Shown: piece by piece, positions 8,244-19,296 of the stretch | Position numbering within the stretch: position 1 is the stretch's first letter | Layout of the letters: each line of letters starts with the position of its first letter | NCBI RefSeq assembly: GCF_003696305.1 | Contig: NZ_RFFK01000001.1 | Location: 496,001-560,000 of the forward strand | Origin: Pseudomonas sp. AOB-7 | Lineage (GTDB): Bacteria; Pseudomonadota; Gammaproteobacteria; Pseudomonadales; Pseudomonadaceae | Direction of reading: 5' to 3' | Length of the DNA stretch: 64,000 nt | The notes under the pieces: generated by a model | Told to the model about the DNA's origin: nothing | Seen by the model: only the letters and a program-made list of their open reading frames with translations | The model's database searches: none | Program-made: the position numbers and the translations under genes

Positions 8244-8340
8244 ATGTGCCTTAGCGAGGCGCGCACTTTATGCAGGCGACGACGCTAAGTCAACACCCTG
8301 CTTGAATTTTTTCTGGAAAAAGCGGTTTTCCAGCGCCGCC

Positions 8341-8814
8341 TCAATCCATTTCCCCGCACAGCTCGGCGGCGCGCAGCAGCGCGGCAGTCAGGCTGTGGCG
8401 CTCCCAGTCGGCCAGGGCGGCGAAGCGCCGGTTGAACTCCGGCGGAAGCAGCGACGGCGCCTGCTGGATCAGCTCGCGGCCGGCGTCGCTGATCAGCAGC
8501 CACTGGCGGCGGCGATCCTGGTCGTCGCGCTGACGCTGCAGCAGGCCACGTTCCTCCAGGCGGTCGAGCATGCCGGACAGGGTCGCCGCGGTCAGGCTGA
8601 CCCGCCCGCTGAGGGCGCTGGCGGTCAGTCGCGTCTCGCTCGCCAGCACCTGCAGGATCAGCAGCTGCATGGGCGTCAGCCCGCCGAAACGGGCCAGGCG
8701 CTTGGCGTGCACCTCGCCCGCCTGCTGCAGCCGTCGCAAGGCCTGGAACAGGGGCATTTCGAAGGCCAGCACGGATGACAAATCCATTTCAGTAGGAACT
8801 TTTTTATCGCTCAT
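8341..8814 (-). CDS. MarR family transcriptional regulator
   Basis: A 157-residue winged-helix protein. The recognition region LSGRVSLTAATLSGMLDRLE followed by the wing with DDQDRRRQWLLISDAGREL is typical MarR. It is divergent from the NAGGN osmolyte operon, with 113 bp between the starts, so it is a good candidate for regulating that operon and itself. The signal it senses is not visible; osmotic or organic-acid control would be speculation. Confidence 0.85.
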   Translation of the reverse strand: MSDKKVPTEMDLSSVLAFEMPLFQALRRLQQAGEVHAKRLARFGGLTPMQLLILQVLASETRLTASALSGRVSLTAATLSGMLDRLEERGLLQRQRDDQDRRRQWLLISDAGRELIQQAPSLLPPEFNRRFAALADWERHSLTAALLRAAELCGEMD

Positions 8815-8927
8815 ACATACCTATATATCGCACCATAAACTTTGACATAAAAGCATTTTTTTGTTTTGGTGTAAAAGGCTCGGCCACCATCGAGCCCCTC
8901 CCCAACGGCAATACCGGTAAGGAAAAT
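8815..8927. promoter_or_regulatory. Divergent promoter region between marR and the NAGGN operon
   Basis: A 113-bp AT-rich gap (stretches of A/T around 8818-8875) in otherwise GC-rich DNA, with both genes reading away from it. It must hold both promoters and probably the MarR operator. A ribosome site GGTAAGGAAAAT precedes the ATG at 8928. Confidence 0.5.
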
Positions 8928-10697
8928 ATGTGCGGAATAGCTGGAGAACTACGTTTTGATCGACGCCCCGCGGACCTCGCGGCCGTCGAGCGCATCACCC
9001 ATCACCTGGCCCCTCGCGGCCCCGACGCCCACGGTTTCCACAGCCAGGGCCCCGTCGCCCTCGGCCACCGCCGCCTGAAGATCATGGACCTGGCCGAAGC
9101 CTCCGGCCAGCCGATGATCGACAGCGACCTGGGCCTGTCCATGGTGTTCAACGGCGCCATCTACAACTACCCCGAGCTGCGCGCCGAACTGCAAGAGCTG
9201 GGCTACCGCTTCTTCTCCGGCGGCGACACCGAGGTGCTGCTCAAGGGCTACCACGCCTGGGGCGAAAAACTGCTGCCCAAGCTCAACGGCATGTTCGCCT
9301 TCGCCGTGTGGGAGCGCGACAAGCAGAGTCTGTTCATCGCTCGCGACCGCCTCGGCGTCAAGCCGCTGTACCTGTCGCGCACCGGCGAGCGCCTGCGCTT
9401 CGCCTCCTCGCTGCCCGCCCTGCTGCAGGGCGGCGATATCGCCAGGACCCTCGATCCCGTGGCGCTCAACCATTACCTGAACTTCCACGCCGTGGTGCCG
9501 GCGCCGCGCACCATCCTCGCCGGCGTGGAGAAGCTGCCGCCGGCCACCTGGCTGCGCATCGACGCCGACGGCAACTGCCAGCAGCAGAGCTGGTGGCAGC
9601 TGGAGTTCGGCCCGCAGCGCGAGGAAATCCCCTTCACCCTGGAAGACTGGCGCGAGCGCGTGCTCGACGGCATGCGCGAGGCGGTGTCGATCCGCCAGCG
9701 CGCCGCGGTGGATGTCGGCGTGCTGCTGTCCGGCGGCGTCGACTCCAGCCTGCTGGTCGGCCTGCTGCGCGAGGCCGGGGTAGAGAATCTGCTGACCTTC
9801 TCCATCGGCTTCCAGGATGCCGGCGGCGAGCGTGGCGACGAGTTCCAGTACTCGGACCTGATCGCCGAACGCTTCGCAACCCGCCACCACCAGCTGCGCA
9901 TCGACGAGCACGAGATCATCGAGCAGTTGCCGGCGGCCTTCCGCGCCATGAGCGAGCCGATGGTCAGCCACGACTGCATCGCCTTCTACCTGCTGTCGCG
10001 CGAGGTGGCCAAGCACTGCAAGGTGGTGCAGAGCGGCCAGGGCGCCGACGAGCTGTTCGCCGGCTACCACTGGTACCCGCAGGTGGACGGCGCCGACGAC
10101 GCCTTCGCCGCCTACCGCGCGGCCTTCTTCGACCGCGACTACGACGAGTACGCCGCCTGCGTGCAGCCGCAGTGGCTGACCGGCGACATGGCCGGCGAAT
10201 TCGTCCGCCAGCACTTCGCCGCCCCCGGCGCCGTCGCGCCGGTGGACAAGGCGCTGCGCCTGGACAGCACGGTGATGCTGGTCGACGACCCGGTCAAGCG
10301 GGTGGACAACATGACCATGGCCTGGGGCCTGGAGGCGCGCACGCCGTTCCTCGACTACCGCCTGGTGGAACTGTCGGCGCGTATTCCGGCGCGCTTCAAG
10401 CTACCGGACGGCGGCAAGCACGTGCTCAAGGAAGCGGCACGCCAGGTGATCCCCGGCGAGGTGATCGACCGACCCAAGGGCTACTTCCCGGTGCCCGGAC
10501 TCAAGCACCTGGAAGGCGCCACCCTGGGCTGGGTGCGCGACCTGCTGCTCGACCCCAGCCAGGATCGCGGCCTGTTCAACCCGGCCATGCTCGACCAGCT
10601 GCTGACCGATCCGCAGGGCCAGCTGACGCCGCTGCGCGGCTCCAAGCTGTGGCAGCTGGCGGCGCTCAACCTGTGGTTGAGCGAGCAAGGCCTGTAA
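8928..10697 (+). CDS. N-acetylglutaminylglutamine amidotransferase (asparagine synthase-like)
   Basis: A 589-residue AsnB-type enzyme. It starts MCGIAGELRF, so Cys2 is the glutaminase nucleophile after Met removal; the N-terminal Ntn domain carries RGPDAHG and FNGAIYNYPELR, and the synthetase domain has the PP-loop LLSGGVDSSLL near residue 265. In this family the enzyme amidates the dipeptide made by the next gene to give N-acetylglutaminylglutamine amide (NAGGN), a compatible solute of Pseudomonas and relatives. The gene order amidotransferase, GNAT/ATP-grasp synthetase, M42 peptidase is diagnostic, separating it from ordinary asparagine synthase. Confidence 0.9.
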   Translation: MCGIAGELRFDRRPADLAAVERITHHLAPRGPDAHGFHSQGPVALGHRRLKIMDLAEASGQPMIDSDLGLSMVFNGAIYNYPELRAELQELGYRFFSGGDTEVLLKGYHAWGEKLLPKLNGMFAFAVWERDKQSLFIARDRLGVKPLYLSRTGERLRFASSLPALLQGGDIARTLDPVALNHYLNFHAVVPAPRTILAGVEKLPPATWLRIDADGNCQQQSWWQLEFGPQREEIPFTLEDWRERVLDGMREAVSIRQRAAVDVGVLLSGGVDSSLLVGLLREAGVENLLTFSIGFQDAGGERGDEFQYSDLIAERFATRHHQLRIDEHEIIEQLPAAFRAMSEPMVSHDCIAFYLLSREVAKHCKVVQSGQGADELFAGYHWYPQVDGADDAFAAYRAAFFDRDYDEYAACVQPQWLTGDMAGEFVRQHFAAPGAVAPVDKALRLDSTVMLVDDPVKRVDNMTMAWGLEARTPFLDYRLVELSARIPARFKLPDGGKHVLKEAARQVIPGEVIDRPKGYFPVPGLKHLEGATLGWVRDLLLDPSQDRGLFNPAMLDQLLTDPQGQLTPLRGSKLWQLAALNLWLSEQGL

Positions 10698-10702
10698 ACG
10701 CC

Positions 10703-10809
10703 TAGGGTGGATGTGAAAAGCGACATCCACCCTACGCTCCGGCACAGCCGTAGCCCGGATGCAATCCGGGGTTGTCGCGACTCCATTCACGCCCGGATCC
10801 GATCCGGGC
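10703..10809. repeat. Three tandem palindromes (REP cluster) inside the NAGGN operon
   Basis: Three stem-loops fill the gap between amidotransferase and synthetase: TAGGGTGGATGT/ACATCCACCCTA (10703-10734), CCCGGAT/ATCCGGG (10754-10770) and GCCCGGAT/ATCCGGGC (10791-10809). Within an operon such hairpins usually protect the upstream message or attenuate the downstream one. Confidence 0.75.
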
Positions 10810-10835
10810 GTTGCAGACAGCAAAGGACCATTCCA

Positions 10836-12575
10836 ATGCGCACCACTGCCTACAACCAACGCCTGCTGCGCGGTCAGACGCCCTCCTACGAACGCCTGCA
10901 GGCGCGTCTGGCCGAGGATCACAACGCCCCGCCCAGCCAGCCGCTGGCCGTGCACTGCGGCTGGGGCCGCCTGCTGATCGGCCACACCTACCCGGATGCC
11001 GGCGAACTGGCCGCCGCCCTGCTCGACGAGCAGCCCGGCGAGCGCGATATCGCCCTGTACGTCGCCGCCCCGCACCAGGTGCTGGCGCAGGCGCCGCAGC
11101 AGCTGTTCCTCGACCCCTCCGACACCCTGCGCCTGTGGTTCACCGACTACCGGCCGGCGCGCCGCGGCTTTCGCGGTTACCGCATCCGCCGCGCGCAGAA
11201 CGAGGCGGACTGGCAGGCGATCAACTGCCTGTACCAGATGCGCGGCATGCTGCCGATCGAGCCGGGGAAACTCACCCCCTACAACGAAGGCGGGCCCACC
11301 TACTGGCTGGCCGAGGACGAGGACAGCGGCGCGGTGATCGGCAGCGTCATGGGCCTCAACCACCAGCGCGCCTTCCGCGACCCGGAGAACGGCAGCAGCC
11401 TCTGGTGCCTGGCGGTCGACCCGCAATGCAGCCGCCCGGGCGTCGGCGAGGTGCTGGTCCGTCATCTGATCGAGCACGGCATGAGCCGTGGCCTGAGCTA
11501 CCTCGACCTGTCGGTGCTGCACGACAACAAGCAGGCCAAGCAGCTCTACGCCAAGCTCGGCTTCCGCGAGCTGCAGACCTTCAGCCTCAAGCGCAAGAAC
11601 GGCATCAACCAGCCGCTGTTCCTCGGCCCCGGCCCGCAGGCCGAGCTCAACCCCTATGCGCGCATCATCGTCGACGAGGCGCTGCGCCGCGGCATCGAGG
11701 TGCAGGTGGACGACGCCGAGGCCGGGCTGTTCACCTTGAGCCAGGGCGGCCGGCGCATCCGCTGCCGCGAATCGCTGAGCGACCTGACCAGCGCGGTGAG
11801 CATGACCCTGTGCCAGGACAAGCGCCTGACCCACCGCGCCCTGTCGCGCGCCGGCCTCGCCGTACCGGCGCAGCGCCTGGCCGGCAGCGCCGAGGACAAC
11901 GCCGCCTTTCTCGCCGAACACGGCGCCCTGGTGGTCAAGCCGGTGGACGGCGAACAGGGCCAGGGCGTGGCGGTCGACCTGCGCACGCCGGGCGAGGTGC
12001 AGGACGCCATCGAGCGCGCCCGCGTGTTCGACCAGCGCGTGCTGCTGGAAAGCTTCCACCAAGGCCACGACCTGCGCGTGCTGGTGATCGGCTACGAGGT
12101 GGTCGCCGCGGCCATCCGCCGCCCGGCCGAGATCATCGGCGACGGCCGCCACAGCGTCGGCGCGCTGATCGACGCGCAGAGCCGCCGGCGCCAGGCCGCC
12201 ACCGGCGGCGAAAGCCGCATTCCCAAGGACGCCGAAACCCTGCGCACCCTGCACGGCGCCGGCCTCGACTACGCCAGCGTGCTGCCGGCCGGCCAGCGCC
12301 TGGCCGTGCGCAAGACCGCCAACCTGCACACCGGCGGCACCCTGGAGGACGTCACCGCGATCCTCCACCCGAGCCTACGCGAGGCGGCGATCAAGGCCGC
12401 GCGCGCCCTGGAGATCCCGGTGGTCGGCCTCGACCTGCTGGTGCCGGCCGCCGACCAGCCGCAGCATGTGTTCATCGAGGCCAACGAACGCGCCGGCCTG
12501 GCCAACCACGAACCGCAGCCGACCGCCGAACGCTTCGTCGACCTGCTGTTCCCGCTGAGCCAGGTGATCAGCTGA
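10836..12575 (+). CDS. ngg: N-acetylglutaminylglutamine synthetase (GNAT plus ATP-grasp)
   Basis: A 579-residue two-domain enzyme. The first ~300 residues contain a GNAT acetyltransferase (LWCLAVDPQCSRPGVGEVLV, LDLSVLHDNKQAKQLYAKLG); the C-terminal half is a cyanophycin-synthetase-like ATP-grasp ligase (LVVKPVDGEQGQGVAVDL, VVGLDLLV, FIEANERAGLANH). Known for the family: it acetylates glutamine and ligates a second glutamine to give N-acetylglutaminylglutamine, the substrate of the amidotransferase upstream. The start MRTTAYNQRLL is chosen because the sequence before it is REP repeat and a weak AAAGGA site precedes the ATG. Confidence 0.9.
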   Translation: MRTTAYNQRLLRGQTPSYERLQARLAEDHNAPPSQPLAVHCGWGRLLIGHTYPDAGELAAALLDEQPGERDIALYVAAPHQVLAQAPQQLFLDPSDTLRLWFTDYRPARRGFRGYRIRRAQNEADWQAINCLYQMRGMLPIEPGKLTPYNEGGPTYWLAEDEDSGAVIGSVMGLNHQRAFRDPENGSSLWCLAVDPQCSRPGVGEVLVRHLIEHGMSRGLSYLDLSVLHDNKQAKQLYAKLGFRELQTFSLKRKNGINQPLFLGPGPQAELNPYARIIVDEALRRGIEVQVDDAEAGLFTLSQGGRRIRCRESLSDLTSAVSMTLCQDKRLTHRALSRAGLAVPAQRLAGSAEDNAAFLAEHGALVVKPVDGEQGQGVAVDLRTPGEVQDAIERARVFDQRVLLESFHQGHDLRVLVIGYEVVAAAIRRPAEIIGDGRHSVGALIDAQSRRRQAATGGESRIPKDAETLRTLHGAGLDYASVLPAGQRLAVRKTANLHTGGTLEDVTAILHPSLREAAIKAARALEIPVVGLDLLVPAADQPQHVFIEANERAGLANHEPQPTAERFVDLLFPLSQVIS

Positions 12576-12603
12576 GCGCTGATCGGTAGCCCTCTCCCCC
12601 GCC

Positions 12604-12629
12604 CCCCTCTCCCGTAAACGGGCGAGGGG
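12604..12629. repeat. Stem-loop between ngg and the M42 peptidase
   Basis: Imperfect inverted repeat CCCCTCTCCCGT with ACGGGCGAGGGG. It sits 24 bp before the peptidase start, so it is an intra-operon hairpin rather than an operon end. Confidence 0.55.
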
Positions 12630-12653
12630 CAATGGCAACGCCGAGGAGTCCAT

Positions 12654-13853
12654 ATGCCGCAACTACCCGAACCCGACCTCGACTACCTGCAGAAGGTGCT
12701 GCTGGAGATGCTCGCCATCCCCAGCCCCACCGGCTTCACCGACACCATAGTGCGCTACGTCGCCGAGCGCCTGAACGACCTCGACATCCCCTTCGAGCTG
12801 ACCCGCCGCGGCACCATCCGCGCCACCCTCAAGGGCCGCCAGAGCGATTGCGAGCGCTGCGACCGCGCGGTGTCGGCACACCTCGACACCATCGGCGCCA
12901 TCGTCCGCGAGGTGCAGGACAACGGTCGCCTCGGCCTGGCCCCGGTGGGCTGCTGGTCGAGCCGCTTCGCCGAGGGCAGCCGGGTCAGCGTGTTCACCGA
13001 CCAGGGCGTGCTGCGCGGCAGCGTGCTGCCGCTGATGGCCTCCGGGCACGCCTTCAACACCGCGGTGGACAACCTGCCGATCAGCTGGGACCACATCGAG
13101 CTGCGCCTCGACGCCTACACCACCACCCGCGCCGACTGCGAGTCGCTGGGCATCTCGGTGGGCGATTTCGTCGCCTTCGACCCGCTGCCGGAATTCACCG
13201 AGAGCGGCCATATCAGCGCCCGCCACCTCGACGACAAGGCCGGCGTCGCCGCCCTGCTGGCCTCGCTGAAGACCATCAAGGAGCACGGCCTGCAACCGGA
13301 GATCGACTGCCACCCGCTGTTCACCATCACCGAGGAGGTCGGCTCCGGCGCCGCCGCCGCGCTGCCCTGGGACGTCAGCGAGTTCGTCGGCATCGACATC
13401 GCCCCGGTGGCACCCGGCCAGCAGTCCAGCGAACACGCGGTCAGCGTGGCCATGCAGGACTCCGGCGGCCCCTACGACTATCACCTGTCGCGCCAGCTGC
13501 TGCGCCTGGGCGCCGAGCAGGAAATCCCGGTGCGCCGCGACCTGTTCCGCTACTACCACAGCGACGCGCAGTCGGCGGTCACCGCCGGCCACGACATCCG
13601 CACCGCGCTGCTGGCCTTCGGCTGCGACGCCACCCACGGCTACGAGCGCACCCATATCGACAGCCTCAAGGCGCTCAGCCGCCTGCTCACTGCCTACCTG
13701 CTCAGCCCGCCGGTGTTCGCCAGCGACGCGCAGCCGGCGCAGGGCTCGCTGGAGCGTTTCAGCCACCAGCTCGAACACGACGCGCAGATGGAAAGCGAGA
13801 CGCGCGTCCCGCCGGTGGACAGCCTGCTCGGCCAGCACGACAAGGACGCTTGA
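12654..13853 (+). CDS. M42 family peptidase of the NAGGN system
   Basis: A 399-residue co-catalytic metallopeptidase. Metal-site segments are visible: SAHLDTIG near residue 80, HLDDKAGVAALLA near 190, TITEEVGSGAA near 225, GIDIAP and a late HGYERTHIDSL. Start preceded by GAGGAG at good spacing. Always third gene in the NAGGN operon; its role is thought to be turnover or trimming of the dipeptide osmolyte, but this is not proven. Context matters more than sequence, since M42 enzymes elsewhere are general aminopeptidases. Confidence 0.85.
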   Translation: MPQLPEPDLDYLQKVLLEMLAIPSPTGFTDTIVRYVAERLNDLDIPFELTRRGTIRATLKGRQSDCERCDRAVSAHLDTIGAIVREVQDNGRLGLAPVGCWSSRFAEGSRVSVFTDQGVLRGSVLPLMASGHAFNTAVDNLPISWDHIELRLDAYTTTRADCESLGISVGDFVAFDPLPEFTESGHISARHLDDKAGVAALLASLKTIKEHGLQPEIDCHPLFTITEEVGSGAAAALPWDVSEFVGIDIAPVAPGQQSSEHAVSVAMQDSGGPYDYHLSRQLLRLGAEQEIPVRRDLFRYYHSDAQSAVTAGHDIRTALLAFGCDATHGYERTHIDSLKALSRLLTAYLLSPPVFASDAQPAQGSLERFSHQLEHDAQMESETRVPPVDSLLGQHDKDA

Positions 13854-14015
13854 AGGGGCCCGCGCATCCGGGCAAAGTGGCGCGAAAGAACCCCGGGGGC
13901 CGCGAGCGCCCCCGCTGCAACCGCCAGCCATCCCTGGCGGTCACCCTTCGGGCCGTCGCGACGCGACGTTGGACATGATTCCCGGCCATTGTTGGTGGCC
14001 TACTGAGGTTTCCGG

Positions 14016-16760
<2,745 letters not shown>

Positions 16761-16804
16761 CGCGCGCGCTAGCATGGGCGCCGTTTGACTGGAGCCTTCC
16801 TGCC

Positions 16805-17047
16805 GTGCTGATCCCCGCTCACCTGCTGCAAGCCGATACCCTCACCGCGCTGATCGAGGACTTCGTCACCCGCGAGGGCACCGACAACGGCGACGAAACC
16901 CCGTTGGAAACCCGCGTGCAACGGGTGCGCCGCGCCCTCGACAAGGGCGAGGCGGTGATCGTCTTCGACCCCGACAGCCAGCAGTGCCAGCTGGCGCTCA
17001 AGCGCGACGTGCCCAAGGAATGGCTGGTCGAACTACGCCAGGAGTAG
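16805..17047 (+). CDS. YheU/UPF0270 family small protein (GTG start)
   Basis: An 80-residue protein beginning at GTG with TGGAG 9 bases upstream; no ATG is available near this point. Segments LIPAHLLQADTLTALIEDFV, REGTD and VFDPDSQQCQL match the YheU family, found widely in gammaproteobacteria and of unknown function. The gene starts 44 bp after the histidine kinase and may share its transcript. No signal peptide. Confidence 0.8.
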   Translation: MLIPAHLLQADTLTALIEDFVTREGTDNGDETPLETRVQRVRRALDKGEAVIVFDPDSQQCQLALKRDVPKEWLVELRQE

Positions 17048-17083
17048 GTTGGCGCCGAGCGCAGCGAAGCCCGACCATCGCCG

Positions 17084-17104
17084 CCCCGGATTGCACCCGG
17101 GCTA
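17084..17104. repeat. REP-type palindrome between convergent yheU and doxX
   Basis: CCCGGATTGCACCCGGGCTA, an imperfect copy of the CCCGGAT...ATCCGGG element, running into the doxX stop codon. Located between convergent genes, as expected for a 3'-end REP. Confidence 0.55.
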
Positions 17105-17719
17105 GGCCCCGCCGTCGATCCGCGCCCGCCGCCGCCAGCGCCGCGCCAGCCAGTAATCCAGGCTCAGCCAGCGCCCCGCCCCGCCGAAGAACAGCGCCAG
17201 CAGCATCGCCAGGTAGGTGGCGGCGAACTCGATGCCGTTGTTCAGCACCACGAACTGGCCGCTGCCGGTCAGCCACTGGTAGTTGCCGTGCTCGCGCAGC
17301 AGCGCCCGTGCCCGCTGCAGTTTCTCCGCCGCCGCCAGCACCCGCTCGTTGGCGAAGGGCGCCGTGGGGTCGGCGATGGCCTGCCAGCCATAGGGCCAGT
17401 GCACGGCGAAGATCGCCACCAGCATGGTCACCATCAGCGGAATGCTCACCCAGCGCACCGCCAGGCCGAACAGCAGCAGAATCGCCCCGCCCGCCTCGCT
17501 CAGCGCCGCGGCCCAGGCCAGCAGCTCGGGAAACGGCAGGCCCAGGCCCCAGTCCGGGTTGCCGAACCAGGCGGCGGTGGCGTCGATATCCTGGAGTTTC
17601 CGCGTACCGGCCATCCAGAACACCGGCACCAGGTACAGGCGCAGCAGCAGCGGGCCGAGAAAATCCAGGCGGCGGGTGGCATCCAGGGCATCCTGGCATC
17701 GATTGAGCACGGCGAGCAT
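17102..17719 (-). CDS. DoxX family membrane protein of the Hvf operon
   Basis: A 205-residue membrane protein with four hydrophobic helices (for example LLLRLYLVPVFWMAGTRKL, AILLLFGLAVRWVSIPLMV and YLAMLLALFFGG) and the DoxX hallmark of a Lys/Arg-ending first helix. Last gene of the hvfA-hvfB-hvfC-doxX unit; it starts 5 bp after the hvfC stop. DoxX proteins recur next to DUF692/DUF2063 pairs, suggesting a membrane redox or oxygen-supply role for the peptide-modifying enzyme, but this is inference. Confidence 0.85.
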   Translation of the reverse strand: MLAVLNRCQDALDATRRLDFLGPLLLRLYLVPVFWMAGTRKLQDIDATAAWFGNPDWGLGLPFPELLAWAAALSEAGGAILLLFGLAVRWVSIPLMVTMLVAIFAVHWPYGWQAIADPTAPFANERVLAAAEKLQRARALLREHGNYQWLTGSGQFVVLNNGIEFAATYLAMLLALFFGGAGRWLSLDYWLARRWRRRARIDGGA

Positions 17720-17724
17720 GAGGG

Positions 17725-18435
17725 TCAGTCCTCGGTGGAAGGAAACCAGATGGCGCGCCGCTGCCAGTCGTCCAGCAGCGCGCGGGCGTTATCGAGGTAG
17801 TCGCCATCGGCGACCAGGCCATGCTCGGCGGCCAGGGCCGCGAGCGCGGCAGCGGGCGCCTCGCCGGCCTGCAGACGCAGCGCCAGGCGGTAGGCGAACG
17901 GCGCCAGCTGCATGAAGCGCACCCTGTCCTGGCCGTCGCGCCAGGCCAGCAGGCAGCTGGGTTCGGCCGGGGGCGTCTCGGGGCGGTAGTCGCGGCCGAT
18001 GCGCTGCACCGGCCAGGCATAGGCCAGCGGCCAGGCCAGGGGCGACCAGCCGCGGTCCGGCAGCTCGGCCTCGCTGACGTCCAGCGCCAGCTCCACCCAT
18101 TCGTAGTGCGCCAGCTCGAGGATGAACGGCGGATCACCCGCCTGCGCCCGGTAGCCCTGCTGCAGCCAGGCGAGAAACTCCTGGCTGATCGCAAGAAAAT
18201 AGGGCGTCGTCGCCCGGTGAGCGGCGATAAAGGCGCGCAGCAACGAGCGCCAGCGCGCCTCGTCGAACAGCGAACGCAGCACCGGGAAGGCGCCGCTGAC
18301 GAAACCCTCGATATTGTTGAAAAACAGCTCTTCATAGACCGCCATGCGCTCGGCCGCGATGCCGGGCAGCAGGGGCTCGGCCTCGGGCTGGCGGATGCGC
18401 GCGGCGAAGGCGCGCTGATGGTCGACGCCGCTCAT
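17725..18435 (-). CDS. hvfC: HvfC, DUF2063-type partner protein for HvfB
   Basis: A 236-residue protein with the DUF2063 N-terminal domain (MSGVDHQRAFAARIR, RMAVYEELFFNNIEGFVSGA, FPVLRSLFDEARWR) and a helical C-terminal part. Start chosen at MSGVDHQ because it overlaps the hvfB stop by ATGA; longer reading upstream is a shadow of hvfB. In characterised MNIO systems this protein recruits the precursor peptide to the iron enzyme. Its tight coupling to hvfB fits a stable two-protein complex. Confidence 0.85.
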   Translation of the reverse strand: MSGVDHQRAFAARIRQPEAEPLLPGIAAERMAVYEELFFNNIEGFVSGAFPVLRSLFDEARWRSLLRAFIAAHRATTPYFLAISQEFLAWLQQGYRAQAGDPPFILELAHYEWVELALDVSEAELPDRGWSPLAWPLAYAWPVQRIGRDYRPETPPAEPSCLLAWRDGQDRVRFMQLAPFAYRLALRLQAGEAPAAALAALAAEHGLVADGDYLDNARALLDDWQRRAIWFPSTED

Positions 18436-19274
18436 GTGCCGTACCTGCGCGCGCCCGCGGCCGCGTCCTGCAGGCGGCGGATCTGCGCCAACTCGGCGTA
18501 CAGCTCGGCCAGCGGCGGGAAGTTGAAGTCGCGCTCCAGCAGCGTCGGGCGCACGCCGTGACGCGCGTAGGCATGCGCCAGCAAGGCCCACACCGGGTCG
18601 ATCACCGGCGCGCCGTGGGTGTCGATCTTGAGATCGGCGGCCTGGTCGTAATGCCCGGCCACATGCAGGTAGGCGATGCGCTCGCTCGGCAGCGCGGCGG
18701 TATAAGCCTGGGCATCGAAGTTGAAATTGATGCTGTTGACGTAGAGGTTGTTGACGTCCAGCAGCAGCTGGCAATCGGCGCGCTCCAGCACCGCGCGAAC
18801 GAAGCTCGCCTCGTCCAGCTCGCCCGGCAGCTGCGCGTAAGCCGAGACGTTCTCGATGATCAGCGGCCGCTCCAGCAAGTCCTGGACGATGCGCACGCGC
18901 TCGGCAATGCGCACCACCGACTCCTCGGAGAACGGCAGCGGCATCAGGTCGTAGAGCTGGCCGTGATCGGCACAGGCCGACAGGTGCTCGCTGTAGCCGA
19001 GCACGCCATGGGCATCGAGAAATGCCTTGATGGCCCGCAGCAGCTCCAGGTCCAGCGGCGCGAAGCCGCCGAGATTGAGGGACAGGCCATGGCAGAGCAG
19101 CGGCCGGCGTTCGCTGAGCGCGCGCAGTTGCCTGCCCAGGCGCCCACCGACGCCGATCCAGTTCTCCGGCGCCACTTCGAGAAAGTCCGCACCGCTCGCC
19201 CCGTCCTCCTGCAAGGCGGCGAGCAGGCCACGACGCAAGCCGAGGCCGGCGCCGCTGACGAAACGAGCCTGCAT
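18432..19274 (-). CDS. hvfB: HvfB, multinuclear non-haem iron oxidase (DUF692/MNIO)
   Basis: A 280-residue TIM-barrel enzyme of the MNIO (DUF692) family. Family metal and active-site segments are present in order: FLEVAPENWIG, LLCHGLSLNLGG, YSEHLSACADHGQLYD, IENVSAY, LLLDVNNLYVNSINFNFD, YLHVAGHY and DTHGAPV. In Haemophilus the homologous HvfB with HvfC converts cysteines of the precursor HvfA into copper-binding oxazolone/thioamide groups. Here the precursor gene with EGKCG repeats lies 22 bp upstream, so the same chemistry is expected. Located in the cytoplasm; the modified peptide is then exported through its signal peptide. Confidence 0.92.
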   Translation of the reverse strand: MQARFVSGAGLGLRRGLLAALQEDGASGADFLEVAPENWIGVGGRLGRQLRALSERRPLLCHGLSLNLGGFAPLDLELLRAIKAFLDAHGVLGYSEHLSACADHGQLYDLMPLPFSEESVVRIAERVRIVQDLLERPLIIENVSAYAQLPGELDEASFVRAVLERADCQLLLDVNNLYVNSINFNFDAQAYTAALPSERIAYLHVAGHYDQAADLKIDTHGAPVIDPVWALLAHAYARHGVRPTLLERDFNFPPLAELYAELAQIRRLQDAAAGARRYGT

Positions 19275-19296
19275 GATCCGTCCCCCGTTCCCTGCC

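Noticed and set aside
8949..10214. Long antisense open frame (421 codons) across the amidotransferase gene
   Set aside because: High GC makes antisense frames long; the plus-strand frame has clear AsnB motifs, and this one is low-complexity Ala/Gly/Val/Gln sequence with no family signal.
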